A stretch of 64,000 bases of DNA from assembly GCA_963662865.1 (NCBI GenBank), contig OY759969.1, positions 744,001 through 808,000 of the forward strand. The letters run 5' to 3'. The position numbers and the translations under genes are program-made. Shown here in pieces: positions 26,211-34,562 of this stretch; the stretch's first letter is position 1, and each line of letters opens with the position of its first letter. The DNA comes from JAJDYQ01 sp963662865 (GTDB lineage Bacteria > Pseudomonadota > Gammaproteobacteria > JAJDYQ01). Below the pieces are notes generated by a model, which did no database searches, was not told the origin of the DNA, and saw only the letters and a program-made list of their open reading frames with translations.

Positions 26211-27401
26211 GTGAACGGGGAATTTGTGCGTATTAGTCGATTGCCGCCTTATGTGCTCGCTGAAGTAACAGCACTGAAGGCGGAGGCGCGTGCACGTGGA
26301 GAGGATATTATTGATTTTGGTATGGGTAATCCTGACCAACCGACTCCTCAGCATATCGTCGATAAACTGGTTGAAGTTGCTCAGCGGTGTGATACACATC
26401 GTTACTCAATGTCCAAAGGAATACCACGCCTTCGGCGGGCAATCACCAACTGGTACAAGAATCGGTATGACGTCAATCTGGACCCGGAAACCCAAGCCAT
26501 TGTGACGATTGGTTCCAAAGAAGGGCTCTCTCATCTGGCTCTCGCTATGATGTCTCCCGGTGATGCCGCGCTGGTGCCGAATCCTGCGTATCCGATTCAT
26601 CCATATGGCTTTGTGATTGCGGGTGCCGATATCCGTCATGTTCCGATGAATGATGAAGATGATTTCTTCGAAGAATTACATAAAGCGATAGTAGACTCCT
26701 GGCCGAAACCGAAGGTGCTTGTTATCAATTTTCCGAGTAATCCAACAGCGCACTGTGTGGAACTGGACTTTTTCAAGGACCTCATCGCAATAGCGAAGGA
26801 GCATAGTATCTGGGTAATACATGATCTGGCCTATGCCGATATCGTTTTCGATGGCTATAAGGCACCCTCGATACTTCAGGTGCCCGGTGCGACGGATATT
26901 GCCGTTGAATTCTTTTCGCTCTCCAAAAGTTACAATATGCCTGGATGGCGTGTGGGTTTTATGTGTGGTAATGAGACATTGGTTGGTGCCTTGGCTCGTA
27001 TCAAGTCTTACCTTGATTACGGTATGTTTACTCCCATACAGGTAGCGGCTATTGCGGCTCTGGAGGGTTCTCAGGATTGTGTTATTGAAATAAGGACTAT
27101 GTATCAGAGCCGCCGTGATGTTTTGTGTCAGGGCCTGAATTCAATTGGATGGTCCGTTACTCCGCCGAAGGCTACAATGTTTGTCTGGGCCAAAATCCCG
27201 GAGGCATATGCGCGGCTGGGATCATTGGAATTTTCCAAAAAAGTTCTGAAAGAGGCTAAAGTAGCCATTTCACCCGGCTTGGGATTCGGTAGTTATGGTG
27301 ATCGGCACGTCAGATTTGCTCTGATCGAAAACGAACATCGCACTCGTCAGGCGATACGTGGTTTGCGAGACCTGTTCAAGAAAGACGGTCTTTCGGATTG
27401 A
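26211..27401 (+). CDS. alaC: Alanine-type aminotransferase (AlaC-like)
   Basis: PLP-dependent class I/II aminotransferase, probably pyruvate/glutamate to alanine/2-oxoglutarate. It is 396 residues from GTG 26211 (AGGA eight bases upstream), which gives NGEFVRISRLPPYVLAEV, matching the family start. The longer TTG frame from 26163 is not needed. The PLP-Lys motif SLSKSYNMPGWRVGF, GMGNPDQPTPQHIVD and NFPSNPTAH are clear. It is 30 bp upstream of hom, a common arrangement. Confidence 0.92.
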   Translation: MNGEFVRISRLPPYVLAEVTALKAEARARGEDIIDFGMGNPDQPTPQHIVDKLVEVAQRCDTHRYSMSKGIPRLRRAITNWYKNRYDVNLDPETQAIVTIGSKEGLSHLALAMMSPGDAALVPNPAYPIHPYGFVIAGADIRHVPMNDEDDFFEELHKAIVDSWPKPKVLVINFPSNPTAHCVELDFFKDLIAIAKEHSIWVIHDLAYADIVFDGYKAPSILQVPGATDIAVEFFSLSKSYNMPGWRVGFMCGNETLVGALARIKSYLDYGMFTPIQVAAIAALEGSQDCVIEIRTMYQSRRDVLCQGLNSIGWSVTPPKATMFVWAKIPEAYARLGSLEFSKKVLKEAKVAISPGLGFGSYGDRHVRFALIENEHRTRQAIRGLRDLFKKDGLSD

Positions 27402-27431
27402 TGCCTGACTGGTATTTGGAAGAGGATGATT

Positions 27432-28745
27432 ATGGAGGTAGTTAAGGTTGGATTATTGGGGTTGGGTACCGTAGGCGGCGGGACAGCTACGGTTCTACTA
27501 CGCAATGCGAAAGACATTGCCCGCCGCACAGGATGTAAAATAGTTGTGGATATGGCGGCTGCGTTAGAACCGGAGCGTGCTCGTGAGCTTGGACTGACCG
27601 AGGCCAGAATTACCACAAATGCGGAAGATGTCGTCAATGACAAGGCCTGCCAGGTGGTTGTTGAATTAATCGGTGGTTATGAGCCAGCCCGTACTCTGGT
27701 GTTACAGGCGATAGCTAACGGCAAGCATATTGTTACAGCCAATAAAGCGCTAATCGCCATTCATGGCCAGGAAATATTCGAGGCAGCGCGAGAAAAGGGC
27801 GTTGTAGTGGCTTATGAAGCCGCTGTAGCCGGTGGCATCCCGATTATTAAGGCAATTCGAGAAGGTTTGAGTGCAAACAGAATCCAGTGGGTCGCGGGAA
27901 TCATTAATGGTACGGGCAATTTTATCCTGACAGAAATGCGCGACAGGGGGCGCGGTTTTGACGACGCCCTCAAGGAAGCGCAGGCATTGGGTTACGCGGA
28001 AGCCGATCCCACCTTTGATGTTGAGGGGATTGACGCTGCTCATAAGCTGGCCATTCTTGCTTCAATATCTTTCGGTATTCCTTTGCAGTTTGATGCCTGT
28101 TACACCGAAGGCATCAGTAAAGTGAAACAGGAAGATGTGGCCTATGCTGAGGAGCTGGGGTATCGCATCAAGCATCTTGGTGTGGCCCGCCGTACCGGTA
28201 ACGGCATTGAGATGCGCGTACACCCGACATTAATTCCTGAAAAGCGCCTGATTGCCAATGTTAACGGTGTTATGAACGCCGTACTGGTCATGGCCGACGC
28301 GACAGGACCGACCCTGTATTACGGAGCTGGTGCCGGAGATGAACCTACAGCCTCTGCTGTTGTTGCAGACATTATTCATATTGTCAGAGGGCAGGGGCTG
28401 AATTCCTCACCTGAAAATCAAATACCGATATTGGGTTTCCAGGGGAATGGTGTCAGCGATATCCCGGTATTGCCTATGGCCGAAATCGAGACTTCATACT
28501 ATCTGCGAATGCTGGCTGCTGACCGTGCTGGCGTGATGGCTGACGTCACGGCCATACTGGGCAGTGCAGGTATCAGCATTGAGGCCGTGATTCAGAAAGA
28601 CCCTGCTGATGAGCGGCAGGCTCAGATTATTATGCTGACACACCATGTCAGAGAACAACAGATGGATCAGGCGATTGAAGAAATTGAGGCACTGAGTTCA
28701 ATAACGGGAGAAGTGACTCGTATTCGCATGGAATCTCTGGAATAG
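27432..28745 (+). CDS. hom: Homoserine dehydrogenase
   Basis: Reduces aspartate-semialdehyde to homoserine for threonine and methionine synthesis. It is 437 residues, the monofunctional form: NAD(P)-binding GLLGLGTVGGGTATVL, catalytic region GGIPIIKAIREGLSANRIQWVAGIINGT, and a C-terminal ACT domain (YYLRMLAADRAGVMADVTAIL) for feedback control by threonine. ATG 27432 sits six bases after AGAGG, while ATG 27426 touches it, so the former is preferred. thrC, usually next and in the same direction, lies 2.6 kb away on the other strand. Confidence 0.96.
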   Translation: MEVVKVGLLGLGTVGGGTATVLLRNAKDIARRTGCKIVVDMAAALEPERARELGLTEARITTNAEDVVNDKACQVVVELIGGYEPARTLVLQAIANGKHIVTANKALIAIHGQEIFEAAREKGVVVAYEAAVAGGIPIIKAIREGLSANRIQWVAGIINGTGNFILTEMRDRGRGFDDALKEAQALGYAEADPTFDVEGIDAAHKLAILASISFGIPLQFDACYTEGISKVKQEDVAYAEELGYRIKHLGVARRTGNGIEMRVHPTLIPEKRLIANVNGVMNAVLVMADATGPTLYYGAGAGDEPTASAVVADIIHIVRGQGLNSSPENQIPILGFQGNGVSDIPVLPMAEIETSYYLRMLAADRAGVMADVTAILGSAGISIEAVIQKDPADERQAQIIMLTHHVREQQMDQAIEEIEALSSITGEVTRIRMESLE

Positions 28746-28990
28746 AGATTACTGGCAAATCACGAGTTTACAGCCAGAGAGTGAGGCATCTATCCGCAGG
28801 GTTCATCGTCTGGTAAGTAACCAAAGACAATCTGCTGCGCGATCAGCAGAACAGTTTTGAATCGGTTGTGCGGATGGTTCTGATTTTCTCGGACAATCCG
28901 CTATCCTGGGTTTGATCCGTAAGCCTGGTTCCAGTGCCGTGTCAATCCGATAAACACGCTTATGATTCCAACCATAGCCATCAGACAGGC

Positions 28991-29845
28991 TTAAGGTTTA
29001 TAAGATACAAAGCCATATAACCTGCCGATAATAGAGACGGCGTAACGCAAAGCCTGACGCCCTTGTAAACGCAGGAACTCCATTAATACTCCTGCTGCAG
29101 GCTTTAGCAACGATAGCATTAAATGCTTAACCGCCCACATCGGCTTGATGTGCAGATACTTGCGTAACATCGCACCTCGCCCCATACCGTAACGATAATG
29201 CCTGGATATCCATGAGCGCAATGACATCTTTTTTGGTGATAGGCAAGGATGTAATATTTCATAGCATGGCTGGTATAGCAGTTTGCCGCCGCTTTCAAGT
29301 ATACGCAAAACCAAATCTGTTTCTTCGCTGCTGCCATAAGGCGTGCCCGTACCTAAATTTTCATCAAATAAGCCGACCCTGGACAAGATCGCCTGTTTAA
29401 TCGCCATCGCAGAGCCTAAACAACAATCGTAGTTGTCAAAATTTACCCGCTGAGGCTTAGAATATGAATAGCGGGAATAATACAAATTATCTTCCGTATT
29501 TAGACAAGCTCCACAAATCACATCATAATCTGGATTTTCCTCAGTAATTTCCTCTAATCTTTGCAGCGTATGCTTCTTGAAGCGAGCATTGGCATCCACA
29601 AGAATCAGGTAATTGCCGCTGGCGTGTTTAATCGCCATATTACGAGAGCGAGCAGCACCAGTGCCTTCCATGCGAAGCCATTGGTACGGACCACGCAATA
29701 TTTCCACAGGTGCCTCCTTAATATCCGATTGATCAACAATAATTGTTTCAAAAGGTACTGTATAACTCTGCTGTTCAAGCGTCTTTAACAACTCTATCAA
29801 TTCAAGGCGATTATTTCGCATCGGAATAATAACGGAAAATTTCAT
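28991..29845 (-). CDS. Family 2 glycosyltransferase
   Basis: GT-A fold transferase of 284 residues for a surface or exopolysaccharide. It starts MKFSVIIPMRNNRLELIELL at ATG 29845 (a longer GTG frame reaches 29887). The nucleotide-sugar part has LVDANARF where a DxD-type motif is expected, then GSAMAIKQAILSRVGLFDENLGTGT and the acceptor part GSSEETDLVLRILESGG (ED-type motif). The C-terminal 80 residues are basic and hydrophobic and may bind the membrane. It lies downstream of a GT4 gene in the same direction. The sugar is unknown. The 245 bp between hom and this gene show nothing coding. Confidence 0.88.
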   Translation of the reverse strand: MKFSVIIPMRNNRLELIELLKTLEQQSYTVPFETIIVDQSDIKEAPVEILRGPYQWLRMEGTGAARSRNMAIKHASGNYLILVDANARFKKHTLQRLEEITEENPDYDVICGACLNTEDNLYYSRYSYSKPQRVNFDNYDCCLGSAMAIKQAILSRVGLFDENLGTGTPYGSSEETDLVLRILESGGKLLYQPCYEILHPCLSPKKMSLRSWISRHYRYGMGRGAMLRKYLHIKPMWAVKHLMLSLLKPAAGVLMEFLRLQGRQALRYAVSIIGRLYGFVSYKP

Positions 29846-29892
29846 AAGTAAATGTGTCCTTAGCGTTGCTTCATCTACATTTTCCACTTAGA

Positions 29893-29917
29893 GAAGCTCT
29901 GATTAAATCAAAGCTTC
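29893..29917. repeat. Palindromic repeat copy C, best conserved
   Basis: GAAGCTCTGATT-A-AATCAAAGCTTC, 11 of 12 pairs. Found in the 277-bp gap between the two glycosyltransferase genes, where it could end the GT4 transcript on the minus strand. No T-run is seen on either side. The rest of the gap has no gene. Confidence 0.6.
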
Positions 29918-30122
29918 CCTGGGAGTTCGGACGCATAGATATATTGTCCAAACACTCTTGACCTGTGCGGTCATGCCTTATTTTTAAGTCATGGCGCCAC
30001 ATTTTATGTGGCATGGTCAACGTATTATTCTGATCGGGCTTTGTCATAGATCACTGGAACAGTCTGCTGGCCAGTGCGTTATTGACTTTTTTCCGATGAT
30101 TTACCACCGGTTAGTTTTAATG

Positions 30123-31274
30123 CTACCGGCACCGCAGGGCAGTCGGCTGCCTTCTACCTTGTTTTGCAAGTAGTGCAGCATAAATCGCGCCATATTCAGC
30201 CGCCATTTTTTCGGTCGTGAACAGTGTCTCGAATCTTTTGCGGGCCTGTTTACCGAGCGCCTCAGCCAGATCGGGATTGGCGACCAGCTTGTTCATGGCA
30301 TCGGCAAGTGCGACCGGATCGCTCGGTGGGCACACCAATCCTGTTTCATTGTCAATATTGACGAAACTGGTTCCAGTTCCGATTTCGCAGGATATGAGGG
30401 GCAGACCGAACATCGCCCCTTCAATCAATGTCATGCCCAATGCTTCGGAACGCAGATGGGAAGGTAAAACAACGGCAAACGCTCTGTCGTAATACTGGAG
30501 TTTCTCTTCATGCGATAATTGCCCTGGAAAGCTGACATTTTTGAGACCAAGCTTTTCAACCTTGTTTTTGAGCCTCTTTTCAAGAGGCCCGGCACCGACA
30601 AGGACGATGTACGCAGAAACGCTACTCGCAGCCTCAATGAGAATATCCAAACCCTTATAATATCGAAATTCGCCGACAAAGAGAAAATAAGGTTCGCTTC
30701 GATAAGCCTCCTTGTCCCCTGTGAGCGGATGCGATCGCTTCGGTCGGTCCGGCGGATTTTGATCGCGCGCGCCGAGCGGTACGACATCTACTTTCGCCTT
30801 AAATTCGTCAAGCACCGAGCTGGTGGCAAGATAGTTTGGTGAAGTAGAGACAAGACGGTTCGCCCGATTGAGAAAAATTTTCATCAGCGGCCAGTAAACA
30901 AAACGCAGTAATTTCTGGCGGACAATATCGGAATGGTAAGTCACCACAATCGGCGTATCACAGCCCGATAACAGCACGCATAAATCTGCAAACGGGTAGG
31001 GGAAATGAACGTGAACAATATCGACCCGACGCACTTTCTGAATCACATCTCTCAGAAAGCCCGCAGAAAACGGGGTTGATCCTGCGGAAAACAACTGTTT
31101 TGATGTGGTCACACGATACCCGTTGAAATCGATTTGTCCGGCCAGTCCGGCAACAGCAACGACTTCGACATCATGCCCCGAAGTTGCCTGCTCGTGCGCT
31201 AGATAATCAATTGCAGCTTCGACGCCGCCATAGCTGTTAGGGGCTGCGCATTTGTAAAGGTGGATAATTTTCAT
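30123..31274 (-). CDS. Family 4 glycosyltransferase
   Basis: GT-B fold retaining transferase of 383 residues. The N-terminal Gly-rich acceptor domain starts MKIIHLYKCAAPNSYGGVEAAIDYLA, and the nucleotide-sugar domain has FLFVGEFRYYKGLDILIEA and the E-x7-E motif region SEALGMTLIEGAMFGLPLISCE. It is probably a polysaccharide or lipid-linked glycan mannosyl- or galactosyl-type transferase; the sugar cannot be told. It lies between thrC and a GT2 gene, all on the minus strand, an unusual neighbourhood for thrC. Confidence 0.9.
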   Translation of the reverse strand: MKIIHLYKCAAPNSYGGVEAAIDYLAHEQATSGHDVEVVAVAGLAGQIDFNGYRVTTSKQLFSAGSTPFSAGFLRDVIQKVRRVDIVHVHFPYPFADLCVLLSGCDTPIVVTYHSDIVRQKLLRFVYWPLMKIFLNRANRLVSTSPNYLATSSVLDEFKAKVDVVPLGARDQNPPDRPKRSHPLTGDKEAYRSEPYFLFVGEFRYYKGLDILIEAASSVSAYIVLVGAGPLEKRLKNKVEKLGLKNVSFPGQLSHEEKLQYYDRAFAVVLPSHLRSEALGMTLIEGAMFGLPLISCEIGTGTSFVNIDNETGLVCPPSDPVALADAMNKLVANPDLAEALGKQARKRFETLFTTEKMAAEYGAIYAALLAKQGRRQPTALRCR

Positions 31275-31370
31275 GACTCACTGAGTATAGGGGATATAAA
31301 CACCCTAAGCTAGCGCAGCATACAGTCGGATGGACTGGCTATTCAGGACAGCCCCTGAAGGATAATTTTG

Positions 31371-32840
31371 CTAACCCTCCAAGAATGATATTATCTCGTT
31401 TTCAATTTCTTCTTTCTCAATAATCGTCTTTTGTCTGATTGGTTTTTCAAATAATTCAGCGATCATTCGAGGAATGTTCTGATTTGCCACCTCCGATATA
31501 TATTTCAGCGCATCGGTATCACAGTAATCATCTTGACCGGTCATCGCATTGGCGATAACCGATGCAAATTTCGTCCACTCGGCAGTGGAGTAAATCACCG
31601 CAGGAATGTCTTTTTCCGCGCACGCTGTATTGGCCTTGAAGCAGGTGGCAGTATGAGGGTCCATCAGGTAACCATTTTCAAATTCCTGCCTGATGATTTT
31701 TTGGCCTTCCTGGTCAGTGCAGTAATCAGCAACGAAAATCTGGCTGAGCCGGTCATGTTCTTCTTTCGACAGCTCATAAGAGTGGTCAGTATCAAGTTGA
31801 TACATGAGCTCCTCGGTTCGTTTGCTACCGTAAAGATCAAACAGGACACGCTCAATATTGGATGATTTCAAAATATCCATGGCAGGTGAAATCGTTGTCA
31901 CAACGGCGCGATCTTTAATATCGTATCGGCCCGTCTTGATGAGCTCAGTCAGGACATTATTACTATTGGACGCAATGATGATTTTTTCGACAGGTAACCC
32001 CATCTTCATAGCGTAATAGGCCGCCAGTGCGTTACCAAAGTTGCCACTGGGAATGTTCAGATAGATTTTATCTCCCGGGTGAATTTCGTTTCTGCGCACC
32101 AGTTCCAGATAGCTGTGAACGTGATAAATTATCTGGAAAATGATACGGCCGATATTGACGGAGTTTGCTGCAGACAGGAAAGTTCTCTGAGTTTTTAACG
32201 TGGCCTTGAAATCAGTCGAGCTTAAAAGGTGTTTCAGTGCGGTTTGGGCGTCGTCGAATATCCCCCGGATACCAACCACTTTAAGATTGGAGGCATCTTC
32301 AGTTACCATCTGCAGGCGCTGTACATCGGAAGTCCCGCCTTCCGGATATAAACAGACAAACTTAATATTGGGTTGATTCCTGAATGTTTCTAGCGCGGCT
32401 GGCCCGGTATCTCCACTGGTCGCAGCCAGGATCAGGTAATTTTCGTTACGCCGTTGGGCAATAGACGAAAGTATCGTCCCGAATGGCTGTAAAGCCATAT
32501 CCTTAAATGCACGAGTAGGGCCGTGGTACAACTCGCAAACAAAGATATTGTCCTGAACCTTGACAACGGGCACCGGATTTTCCGGATCGTCGTAGTAATC
32601 ATACAGATCAAGGGCCTTTTCAATGAGCCTGCCGGACACATCAAGATTGAATGCGGCGAGTATTCGCCCGGCGAGCTTCTTGTAACTTTGGCAATCAAGT
32701 AATTCTTCAAGCTTGAGTGTGGGCAGTTCGGCGGGTGAGTAGAGGCCGCCAAAAGATGATAGAGGGCTGAGCATGGCCGTGGAAAAGCCCATCTCGCAGC
32801 GGTGATTGCTGTCGTTGCCTCGGGTTTCAATCAGTTTCAT
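31371..32840 (-). CDS. thrC: Threonine synthase
   Basis: PLP enzyme converting O-phosphohomoserine to threonine, 489 residues. The N-terminal family region starts MKLIETRGNDS and has FGGLYSPAELP; the PLP-Lys motif is HGPTRAFKDMALQPFG. ATSGDTGPAALETF and NIPSGNFGNALAAYYAMKMG are also typical. The length and the early Y-x-P-x motif fit the longer thrC class found in E. coli and relatives. It would normally follow hom on the same strand; here it is inverted and followed by two glycosyltransferases. Confidence 0.95.
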   Translation of the reverse strand: MKLIETRGNDSNHRCEMGFSTAMLSPLSSFGGLYSPAELPTLKLEELLDCQSYKKLAGRILAAFNLDVSGRLIEKALDLYDYYDDPENPVPVVKVQDNIFVCELYHGPTRAFKDMALQPFGTILSSIAQRRNENYLILAATSGDTGPAALETFRNQPNIKFVCLYPEGGTSDVQRLQMVTEDASNLKVVGIRGIFDDAQTALKHLLSSTDFKATLKTQRTFLSAANSVNIGRIIFQIIYHVHSYLELVRRNEIHPGDKIYLNIPSGNFGNALAAYYAMKMGLPVEKIIIASNSNNVLTELIKTGRYDIKDRAVVTTISPAMDILKSSNIERVLFDLYGSKRTEELMYQLDTDHSYELSKEEHDRLSQIFVADYCTDQEGQKIIRQEFENGYLMDPHTATCFKANTACAEKDIPAVIYSTAEWTKFASVIANAMTGQDDYCDTDALKYISEVANQNIPRMIAELFEKPIRQKTIIEKEEIENEIISFLEG

Positions 32841-32913
32841 TTATCGCTCAGGGTTTGCGCGGCGAGCCCGTCCAAAGATAGACATCAATCATTCTGAAGG
32901 AGAAGGCGTGTTG

Positions 32914-33055
32914 GCAAGCGGTTGAAATTCGCTCAGGCGAGTGCGAGACAAGGCAAAAATGGCCGAAAAAGCGCAGTTTACCCAGAGTAAATGAGCATTT
33001 TGAGGTCATTTTTAACGCCGTATCGTGCCGCATGAGTAGGATTTCAACCGCTTGC
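32914..33055. repeat. 142-bp element with perfect 15-bp terminal inverted repeats
   Basis: GCAAGCGGTTGAAAT at 32914-32928 is the exact reverse complement of ATTTCAACCGCTTGC at 33041-33055. The interior holds no ORF of note. It lies in the 381-bp gap between thrC and ectR, which otherwise shows no gene. It resembles a MITE or a REP-like intergenic element. No target-site duplication is obvious. Confidence 0.6.
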
Positions 33056-33221
33056 TAGCGTACATCGGCATATAGGTGGACATCTATTCTAACTTTTCTT
33101 CCAAAAGATGCAATGAAAGACGAGAAGGTCGCAGATGAATCGGCGATTTACCGTACCCTGGAGAAAATATTTGGGAGAGGTTTTAAAGGGCTTCAAAGCA
33201 GTAACTCTGATAACTCAAAGT

Positions 33222-33710
33222 CTAATATTTCCCCTGCTCTTGACGGTCAATCACGCCAATATCCAGTACCGGCGAGGCGTCAATATGCTGTGCGTCCATC
33301 ATATGGGAAATACGTTGCAGCGAGGCAATGATCATGGTCTGCTCCCACGGCTGTAGATCATTGAACTGGCGGGCAAACTGATCTTGCAGCGGCATCGGTG
33401 CATCTTTCAGGATGCTAACGCCATCTTTGGTTAAATAGGCGTGTACTTTGCGCTTGTCTTCGGTTGAGCGCTCGCGATAAACCAACTCTCGCTTTTCAAG
33501 GCGATCCAGAATAGTAGTCACGGTGGCCTGACTCAGACTGATGTCGTTTGCCAGCTCACCAATGGTCACTTCACCCTTGTCCCGAATGGCTTGCAGCAAC
33601 AGGATTTGCGGCGCAGTTAAGCCAGTGGTTTTAGCCAGATGTTTGGAGTGCAGGTCTGTTGCCCGGATCACGCGGCGCAATGCGACCAGTACTTCATGGA
33701 TATTTCCCAA
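33222..33710 (-). CDS. ectR: MarR-family regulator of the ectoine operon (EctR-like)
   Basis: Winged-helix MarR regulator of 162 residues. It has LRRVIRATDLHSKHLAKTTGLTAPQ, the recognition-helix region TIGELANDISLSQATVTTILDRLEKR and the wing RSTEDKRKVHAYLT. Divergent position next to ectABC and similarity to EctR1 of methylotrophs point to a repressor of ectABC; this is inferred from place and family. The start is TTG at 33710, five bases after GGAG. It probably also controls itself through the shared 306-bp promoter region. Confidence 0.88.
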   Translation of the reverse strand: MGNIHEVLVALRRVIRATDLHSKHLAKTTGLTAPQILLLQAIRDKGEVTIGELANDISLSQATVTTILDRLEKRELVYRERSTEDKRKVHAYLTKDGVSILKDAPMPLQDQFARQFNDLQPWEQTMIIASLQRISHMMDAQHIDASPVLDIGVIDRQEQGKY

Positions 33711-33858
33711 TTTTGCTCCTCTCTCGATGCCCTGTCCGTCCGTATGGGACAGCCGAAATTATATCCCGCCGGTAAATCAGAGGCTATTCATCAACCGGAG
33801 GTTACTTGCTCGCCATGCCCCGCTGGTGGCCATATATTATGGTGTATAATGTTTATAT

Positions 33859-33875
33859 GTCTAAATACTTTAGAC
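33859..33875. promoter_or_regulatory. ectR: Candidate MarR/EctR operator palindrome
   Basis: GTCTAAATACTTTAGAC: two perfect 7-base half sites with a 3-base gap, in the AT-rich region between ectR and ectA and next to TATAAT (33845-33850). MarR proteins bind palindromes of this size. Binding is not shown. Confidence 0.45.
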
Positions 33876-33931
33876 TTTGTCCGCTTTTCAAGCAAAATTC
33901 TGATTTTTTAAGGTATTAAAGACGATTTAAG

Positions 33932-33960
33932 TTGACATTTACCTTCATAATTCATATTGT
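33932..33960 (+). promoter_or_regulatory. ectA: Sigma-70-type promoter of ectABC
   Basis: A perfect TTGACA (33932-33937), a 17-base spacer and TATTGT (33955-33960), about 57 bases before the ectA start. The surrounding DNA is strongly AT-rich. Confidence 0.6.
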
Positions 33961-34016
33961 ATTTATTAGTCCTATAAATAGTTTAACACCATTTTTTATT
34001 CTTCCGGCACTATTTT

Positions 34017-34559
34017 ATGAGCCAACAATTTGTCTTTTATCGGCCATCGAAAGAGGATGGTTGGGCGGTCTCTCGACTGATAGACGCCTGCCCGCCGCTC
34101 GAAATCAACTCGATTTACTGCAATCTGCTGCAATGCCATCACTTTTCCGATACATCGGCTGCCGTCCGTCAGGCTGGCGAGTTAGTGGGCTTTATCAGCG
34201 GGTATCTGATTCCAGATAAGCCCGACACGTTGTTTATCTGGCAGATAGCAGTATCCGAAAAGGTGCGGGGACACGGCATTGCATCAAAGATGATCGCACA
34301 CATTCTGGGCAGAGAAATCTCTCAGTCCGTTCGCTTTATTAAGACGACCATTACCGAGACAAACGATGCCTCCTGGGCATTGTTTGGCCGAACAGCAGAA
34401 AACTACAGTGCCCCTCTCTCAAGAGAAAACCTGTTTATCAAAGACAAACACTTTCCCGGCCACCACGATACGGAGATACTGGTCACCATTGGCCCGCTGC
34501 TGCGTAACGAAAATATCAAGCCGGTAAACACCCCTATGAATGCCACGACAGGAAGCTGA
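34017..34559 (+). CDS. ectA: L-2,4-diaminobutyrate acetyltransferase
   Basis: Second step of ectoine synthesis: acetyl-CoA plus diaminobutyrate gives N-gamma-acetyldiaminobutyrate. It is a GNAT-fold enzyme of 180 residues with YRPSKEDGWAVSRLIDACPPLEINSIYCNLLQC (continuous near the start) and the acetyl-CoA loop VSEKVRGHGIASKMIAHIL. ATG 34017 has a weak ribosome site. It is first in ectABC, three bases ahead of ectB. Confidence 0.96.
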   Translation: MSQQFVFYRPSKEDGWAVSRLIDACPPLEINSIYCNLLQCHHFSDTSAAVRQAGELVGFISGYLIPDKPDTLFIWQIAVSEKVRGHGIASKMIAHILGREISQSVRFIKTTITETNDASWALFGRTAENYSAPLSRENLFIKDKHFPGHHDTEILVTIGPLLRNENIKPVNTPMNATTGS

Positions 34560-34562
34560 ACC

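Noticed and set aside
33113..33356. Two overlapping plus-strand frames near the ectR end
   Set aside because: They run into the antisense of ectR and share no family features; probably chance.
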